From: Adiantum capillus-veneris
Taxonomy: Eukaryota > Streptophyta > Polypodiopsida > Polypodiales > Pteridaceae
Reading direction: 5' to 3'
NCBI GenBank assembly: GCA_014529385.2
Contig: CM043953.1
Span: 84,826,342 to 84,890,341 of the forward strand
DNA length: 64,000 nt
The first letter of the stretch is position 1. Every line of letters begins with the position of its first letter. This document shows positions 58,721-64,000 of this stretch, in pieces. The notes beneath the pieces were generated by a model. It worked only from the letters and a program-made list of their open reading frames with translations, was not told the DNA's origin and searched no databases. The position numbers and the translations under genes are program-made.

Positions 58721-59386
58721 AGATGACCAAATTCCCCTTGTGATTCATCTAGGAACCATTGTTGAATAGCTGAAAGCATCATGCTCAAGTGCCTCGGGGG
58801 GGTGTCGATGGGGGGGTGTTCACTATATATAAAATGTGTATATCGTGTGCATTCAATGACTGCTTTTAAAACTCATTATCTGTGAAGTTTTGAAAAAAAA
58901 AACACCCTTTTTCTTTTCAATCTATAAATTTTTCCCAATTCTATTTTATGAAAGTCTTCTGTGTGTAAAAATGTGAGAAAAAAATAAAATTCAATAACCA
59001 TTGAAGCATAAAACCATTGCCATTATTCATACATAACCTTACATCTCCAATGCCATAAATTTCAAGCTGATATGAGTCACCAAGCTTGGCCGAACCATAC
59101 ATAGAAGCATAACTAGAGGACCTTTCCCTATGGGGGAGTCACATGGAAGTTGGAACCCAAGTCAGTGATCCAATTTTGCACATAACACTCATCAAGAGCC
59201 AGTTATGCATCTAGACTCAGGTCAAAAGTGAATATCAAGACACCTGATGGTTGGAGCACGTTAAAAATAACCTTAACTACTAGTGGAGACTTAACTACAT
59301 TGAGCTCTTTGATTTTCACATTACTCTAAGGAGGATCAGACTTTACAATGTAATTACCCTTTTCTCATTGCAAAATGTTACAGTAT

Positions 59387-59784
59387 TTCTCTAAATGGCC
59401 TTTCTTGTGGCAATGATAGCATTCCACATTTTGCAAGTCACATGATCATATGACCAACCGCAATTATGACTGCGACCTCTTTGCTTGGGATGACCATCAT
59501 CAGCAATATATGCATCACCATGCCCACTAGTGTCAAGATACTAACGTTTAATATCTTTCGTGCAGCAAATCATGCAATAGTAACATTAAAAAAACAAGCT
59601 CTCTCTTAGAGGGGGAGTTACTAATGGTAGTGTTAAATGTATCCCATGACAAAGGCAAAGAACATAGCAAAAAAATGGATTTGATTTTATCATCGAAAGT
59701 GAGTCCCTTTGATGTAAGCTGCAAAAACAAGCTATTGAACTCATTGAGGTGTGAATGACACTGCTGCCCAAATAATAACTCCAT
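59387..59784 (-). pseudogene. Copia D gag with zinc knuckle
   Basis: HLNEFNSLFLQLTSKGLTFD, FLLCSLPLSWDTFNTTISNS is the UBN2-type Copia gag region. Further down the minus strand, VECYHCHKKGHLEKYC (about 59436-59389) is a complete CX2CX4HX4C zinc knuckle, reached through frame breaks. Confidence 0.82.
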
Positions 59785-60062
59785 TCAAGAACTTCAAAGA
59801 GACCTCAATGAGTTTTTTCAAATTGTGAGTTACAACTTAACTTCAAAGAAAGCGCAGATATGCTCATTAAAATGGAACGGCTTTTTACAAATGAAGATAG
59901 GTTAGCCTTTCATAGGTTGTGTAAGAGACAAAGAATTGACACATGCTCTTATTCACCCAACCATGCAAGATATAGGCCCTTGGCGTGCTAAATATAGGTC
60001 CCATGTATCGCATGTGCATCCTGGCCCTTGGCCTGCCCAATCCTACCTTAGGCCTAGCATTA
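59768..60062 (-). repeat. Repeat containing a family-L LTR (about 59919-60062)
   Basis: The LTR reads TGCTAGGCCTAAGG to CTCTTACACA on the minus strand, preceded by a polypurine tract expanded to 19 G. The 150 bp to its left plus the LTR recur in the same orientation at 63725-64000. Confidence 0.65.
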
Positions 60063-60064
60063 CT

Positions 60065-60083
60065 CCCCCCCCCCCCCCCCCCC
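60065..60083. repeat. Poly-C tract (19 C), expanded polypurine tract
   Basis: In the other L copies the corresponding run is 5-6 bases (20697-20702 as G; 56993-56997 as C). Confidence 0.9.
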
Positions 60084-60739
60084 TTGGAGAAGCGTTTTTT
60101 CCCTCAAAAACAAAAGTGGTGATATCTTTGTAAGAGCACTAATGTTTTCCAGAATGGCATCCCTCATAGATCAAACTGTCCATTTTAACAATACGCAATT
60201 TAGTAGGAGGTTCAATGGAAGCAAGAAAAACATTTTGATTTTTCACATTGTTGTCTGTTTGCAACCGTTTGTGTAACTGGATTATATCCATAAGCATGTG
60301 TAGAATCTATTTATAACTCACTTGAGCATTTTAAATGAGTTACCACAACTAGAGGTGTCTAAATGAATGACTAGATTTCAAACATTTTGAAGGTATTGGA
60401 GCATGTAAGAATACCTCTTCTTAGCTTTCCTTGAAAGTGATTGGCTAAAAAATTACATCAGCATAGATTAATTCCTTAACATGTGGTTATTGCTCATAAG
60501 TAGAAAACCCCACCATAATCGGTGATCGAGGTTGAAAACCTTAATAAACATGAAGGGACTAAACCTAGTCACAACATGCTTTGCATCATGATCATCAACT
60601 CCAATTAGAGAGGTCATATTTTCAATTGAATTACTCTCGCTAACATACATTCTTAGCACTAGATTAAAGCTTGCAAGTTGCCCAAACACAACTATGACTT
60701 TGACTGCCCAAATGCAATTGCGACTGCAACTATGACTTC
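60084..60739 (-). other. Family-L internal fragment and unassigned DNA
   Basis: 60084-60300 matches 56998-57230. A frame 60689-60468 (73 codons) shows no domain. Confidence 0.45.
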
Positions 60740-61238
60740 ATCATCGGGCAATGTTAAATGTGTCCCATGGCAAAACCAAAGAACGTTGCAAAAAACTGGA
60801 TTTGATTTTATCATTAAAAGTGAGTCCCTTAGATGGAAGCTACAAAAACAGGCTGCTGAACTCATTCAGGTGTGAATGACATTGCTGCCCTCTTTCATGT
60901 TCAAACGCATAGATTTTTTATAAGGAAAACCTTATTCAAGGAACTCTTGCGATCCCAAGCTATGCATAATAACTCCCATAATTCCTTTGTAGTAGTCATG
61001 TCCATAATTGTAAACAAATGGTCTCACCAAGGTGTAGGTGAATGATCACCATAACACGAGCATCAAGATCCTCCCACTGATCATCAATGTAAACATCCTC
61101 TTTATGCTCTTTCAATGGCACTAAAAGGCCCTTATTGACAAGAAAATCAAGCATACTTTGATTCTATATTGTGAATTTTGTGCCATCAAACTTCTAGATA
61201 TAATACTCTTCTTTCTTAAAATGTCCAACCATAATTGA
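60740..61238 (-). pseudogene. Copia gag N-terminal fragment
   Basis: Minus-strand start near 61236 leads into KFDGTKFTI-like sequence and NQSMLDFLVNKGLLVPLKEH, then DDQWEDLDARVMVIIHLHLG, the opening of a Copia gag. The part 60745-60900 repeats the gag segment at 59625-59770, so this is either a second copy or a duplication of Copia D. Confidence 0.7.
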
Positions 61239-63389
61239 CAAGAGAAAATGCAAGAGAGCGAGACTAGGAATTTACGACAAAACTTTATGCGGAAATTTTG
61301 GAAGAGTCTCGTCTATAAAGAGGAGATCAAAATCTCAAGAAAAAACTCAATAAAAAGTCAATGCATAAATTGTAGAGTGTTGAAAAGGCATCAACTATTA
61401 TATACTGCTAAAAAAAATGTCAAAAGACTTCCAACTTGGCATCAAAGCATCTATACCCTTCTATATTCATATGGTGAGGCCACAAGTGGGGATCTCAAGG
61501 AACCTTATTCAATTCACTAGTAAACCCAGCCCCCAGTTCTCGGCTTCAACAAACCTCATGCAACGACCCTCACAAAATTTTATACAAACACGACTAGCCA
61601 CAGTCTTAGAAAGGGATCTTACCAACCAAGTTTCATAAATGGTTGAGACTGCCAAAAGATGCCAAAATATGCTCCACAAGGGTGTACAAAGACGGTATTC
61701 ATAACACAACATACAGATATCATTAAATCATTGCAAAATGTAGTGTTTGCACTCAAACAAGTCCCAAAAAACATGCATGTAAAAAGCCACATAACTCAGC
61801 TCCATGGGGCGAGGAGTAAAACACTCTCAATAGAGCTCACACCACATAATTTTTTCCATATGCATAAAAATCCAACTATACCTGAAATGCCTTTCACTAC
61901 CAAAGGTGCTTGCAAATCTACCGCACCAAAAGAACTTGTGACTGTCTGTGTGCATGTAGATCTGTATTTGAAAGCTATCTTTGAGAAGCCCTTAGCAGGT
62001 ATGCATGAGCAATACCACAAAGGACATATAGCATGACCAAAACACGCATATGGAAATCCAAAAAAACTACTCTAAAGAACGCATAGAAATACTGCTAACA
62101 ACAATCTCTAATCTATTGAAAAACTATCTCTCTATCTTTCTCTCTACAATGCTAGAGAGCATGTGAAAATGTATAGTCGGTGTTGCCAAAGTTGACTCCA
62201 ATGCTGATGTCGGGTGTCATTCCTCTATGAAAGCGGCACCTCACTGATGCATGTCGATGTCCGAGGAGAAGTTGATTCCGCAAGCCAAGAAAACAAGTTA
62301 TCAATGTCGAGAAAATGCCTGAGTGTTGATGTCAATGGGATGAAAGTAGATTGATTCATGAAAATACCAAATCGATGAAGCATCGAGAGTCAAATTTGCC
62401 ACCAAAAACGTCCGCTAAAAAGTACCTTCTAGTGTGTTGCTCAAATGGAGATTCTAAGATAATAAATGATTTTGAAAGGGGGGTAAAATCACAAGACACT
62501 TGTGGAGATACTCTTGGCATGATGAAGAAACTGAAACAACAATCAAGCCCGAAATTTGGTCTAAAATTGCATGTGCGGAGACAACTTTCAAGTCTCTCTC
62601 ATCTTCTCTGAGCTATCCATAAGACCTCTACTCCGAGCTCTATTACCATAAGAGGGTTGTGCATAGCATAAGAGTTGCTCTCTACATGGTCAATTTGAGA
62701 CAAGAAAAGAAATAATGTGGAGGTTGAGAAGTGGTTTTCATCGCCTTGTTCCTTGCTATTCTTGTGAATGTAGATAATTCTTTAGGTTTATTGAGTCTTT
62801 GAGTTAGTGTTGTATGTTTGCTTTTTGGGGCTTCCTTATGTCACTAAATAAGGCGTTCTTCTCTTGCTCTGCATGAATTCTAGGAGGAGTGTGTGTTATT
62901 CTTAGTCGACATTACAAATAGCAAATAGAATTTTTGGTCTCCCAAGCTCTGGCTAAATGGTTTTGGCATGCAATTGTCCAAGTGATGCATAGAAGCGCAA
63001 TCAAAGAAATTTTATGATTCTTTTTTTGTTAGCCTCTTCCATGTGGGGTGTGTGATCCTTGTGCTCCAATTGTGGTGTGGCTTTTTGAGGAGCCATTGAG
63101 TGAACATGTGTATGCCAATTTCGATTTGGGTTGCGTCATCTCAGCTAGCAAGGATTTGTTTTAATGTGTGGTATGCCTAATGGAATTACAAGAATCCAGG
63201 AAGACATTGTCCTTGTGATTGTTGGAAATAGTTCTTATTGTGCTTCCGAGGTTTGTTCTGTTGTTTCAAAATATTCTAGAGACTAGTTGTGAGTTCTATT
63301 TTGTTTTTTGACACTAGCCTAGGGACCTGCATCATGCTTACTATTACAATCATGGTCATGACTTTGAACCATGCTAATTTGTTTAAGGT
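61239..63389. other. Unassigned DNA
   Basis: Frames up to 125 codons (61659-62036 plus) have no recognisable domain. Could include the 5' LTR region of Copia D, but no primer site was found. Confidence 0.5.
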
Positions 63390-63617
63390 ATGGTAGGTGA
63401 ACTAGCCATTGTTGAGAAAGAAAGCCCACTTGCAGGTCTTGTGCAAGCCAAAATAGAGGTTCAACTTGTCTTGTGGCATGTTGTGCCCACTCAACCTCAA
63501 GTAGCATTTCAACCTCTTATTTTGGGTCAACCCCAACACACACAAGTTAATTCCCAACACGTTCAAGTCAATGCCCAACCTACTAATGAGACAATCAATC
63601 TTCCTTTAGTTCCTTAA
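63390..63617 (+). CDS. Small Gln/Pro/Val-rich ORF (75 aa), doubtful
   Basis: MVGELAIVEKESPLAGLVQA, then a low-complexity tail with repeated Q-x-x-V-N-(S/A)-Q units (HTQVNSQHVQVNAQPTNETI) before the stop at 63615. No family recognised. May be the last exon of a gene or chance; no supporting context. Confidence 0.2.
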   Translation: MVGELAIVEKESPLAGLVQAKIEVQLVLWHVVPTQPQVAFQPLILGQPQHTQVNSQHVQVNAQPTNETINLPLVP

Positions 63618-63724
63618 TGTACAAAATTTCTTTTGTTATTTGTGATTTTGCGTCATCAAATTTACCTAGTTTGGATGTAAATATTTCCAAGAAACATAGA
63701 CATTTTCAATGCTCTGTACTTGAT

Positions 63725-64000
63725 GACCCAAATAGCAACTCCATTTGAGAACTTCAAAGAGACCATGCTCAATGAGTTTTTTCAAATTATGAGTTACAAC
63801 GTAAAAAGCATAGGCTCATTAAAATGGAATGGCCTTTTACAAATGAAGATAGGTTGGCCTTTCACAGGTTGTGTAAGAGACAAAGGATTGACACATGCTC
63901 TTATTCACCCAACTATGCAAGATATAGGCCCTTGGCGTGCTAAATATAGGTCCCATGTACCGCATGTGCGTCGTAGACCTTGGCCTGTCCACTCCTACCT
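63725..64000 (-). repeat. Second copy of the family-L LTR plus flank, running off the window
   Basis: Matches 59768-60050 ('gaacttcaaagagacc', 'atgaagataggttggcctttcacagg', 'gatataggcccttggcgtgctaaatataggtccc'). Cut by the window end. Confidence 0.7.

Noticed and set aside
61307-61324. A 12-base match (CTCGTCTATAAA) to the end of element I
   Set aside because: No matching inverted copy nearby and no homopolymer next to it; a chance match is likely.

Overview
This window looks like nuclear DNA of a land plant with a large, repeat-packed genome. The evidence is nested Gypsy and Copia LTR retrotransposons, initiator-tRNA-type primer sites, a decayed pentatricopeptide-repeat (PPR) gene, an L1-ORF1-like gene, and very long CT/AG, CA/TG and poly-G/poly-C tracts. 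A fern or another seedless vascular plant is my guess; nothing in the sequence fixes the species. I find no intact ordinary host gene. Almost every coding region belongs to a mobile element, and most are broken.

Layout. 1-2.5 kb: two diverged tandem copies of a ~1 kb non-coding unit, separated by AG microsatellites; the second copy carries a small terminal-inverted-repeat element. 2.7-8.8 kb: microsatellites (one palindromic CA/TA/TG cluster), unassigned DNA, a 57-base C tract next to a second inverted-repeat element, a tRNA-like/SINE-like signal and a PPR pseudogene on the minus strand. 8.86-20.89 kb: probably one short-LTR element (family L, left LTR 8862, right LTR 20710) that has swallowed a Copia element, itself split by a younger Copia (10179-13739). 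This nest was then partly duplicated (9131 onward is repeated from 16306). Between the copies lies an ORF1-only LINE-like unit with an intact 253-codon gene.

23.74-50.67 kb is a three-layer nest of Gypsy elements in alternating orientation. Outermost is chromovirus C (plus strand, 23743-50673, target duplication GTTAT). Inside its reverse transcriptase sits element B (minus strand, 28590-46607). Inside B sits element A (plus strand, 33619-42754), which is young because its LTRs are almost identical. A and B are relatives of the dual-RNase H (Tat/Ogre-like) Gypsy group: a catalytically degraded RNase H follows the RT, and a second, archaeal-type RNase H follows it. Both carry extra reading frames between primer site and gag. 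In A this leader encodes two ~65-residue segments that align to each other without gaps, which is the most promising undescribed feature here.

50.7-64 kb: unassigned AT-rich DNA, a further LTR related to those of A and B (about 51.7-53.55 kb), a badly broken minus-strand Copia (about 55.85-61.24 kb), and several more family-L LTRs. The nesting order, the LTR similarities and the number of frame breaks agree: C is oldest, B intermediate, A youngest.
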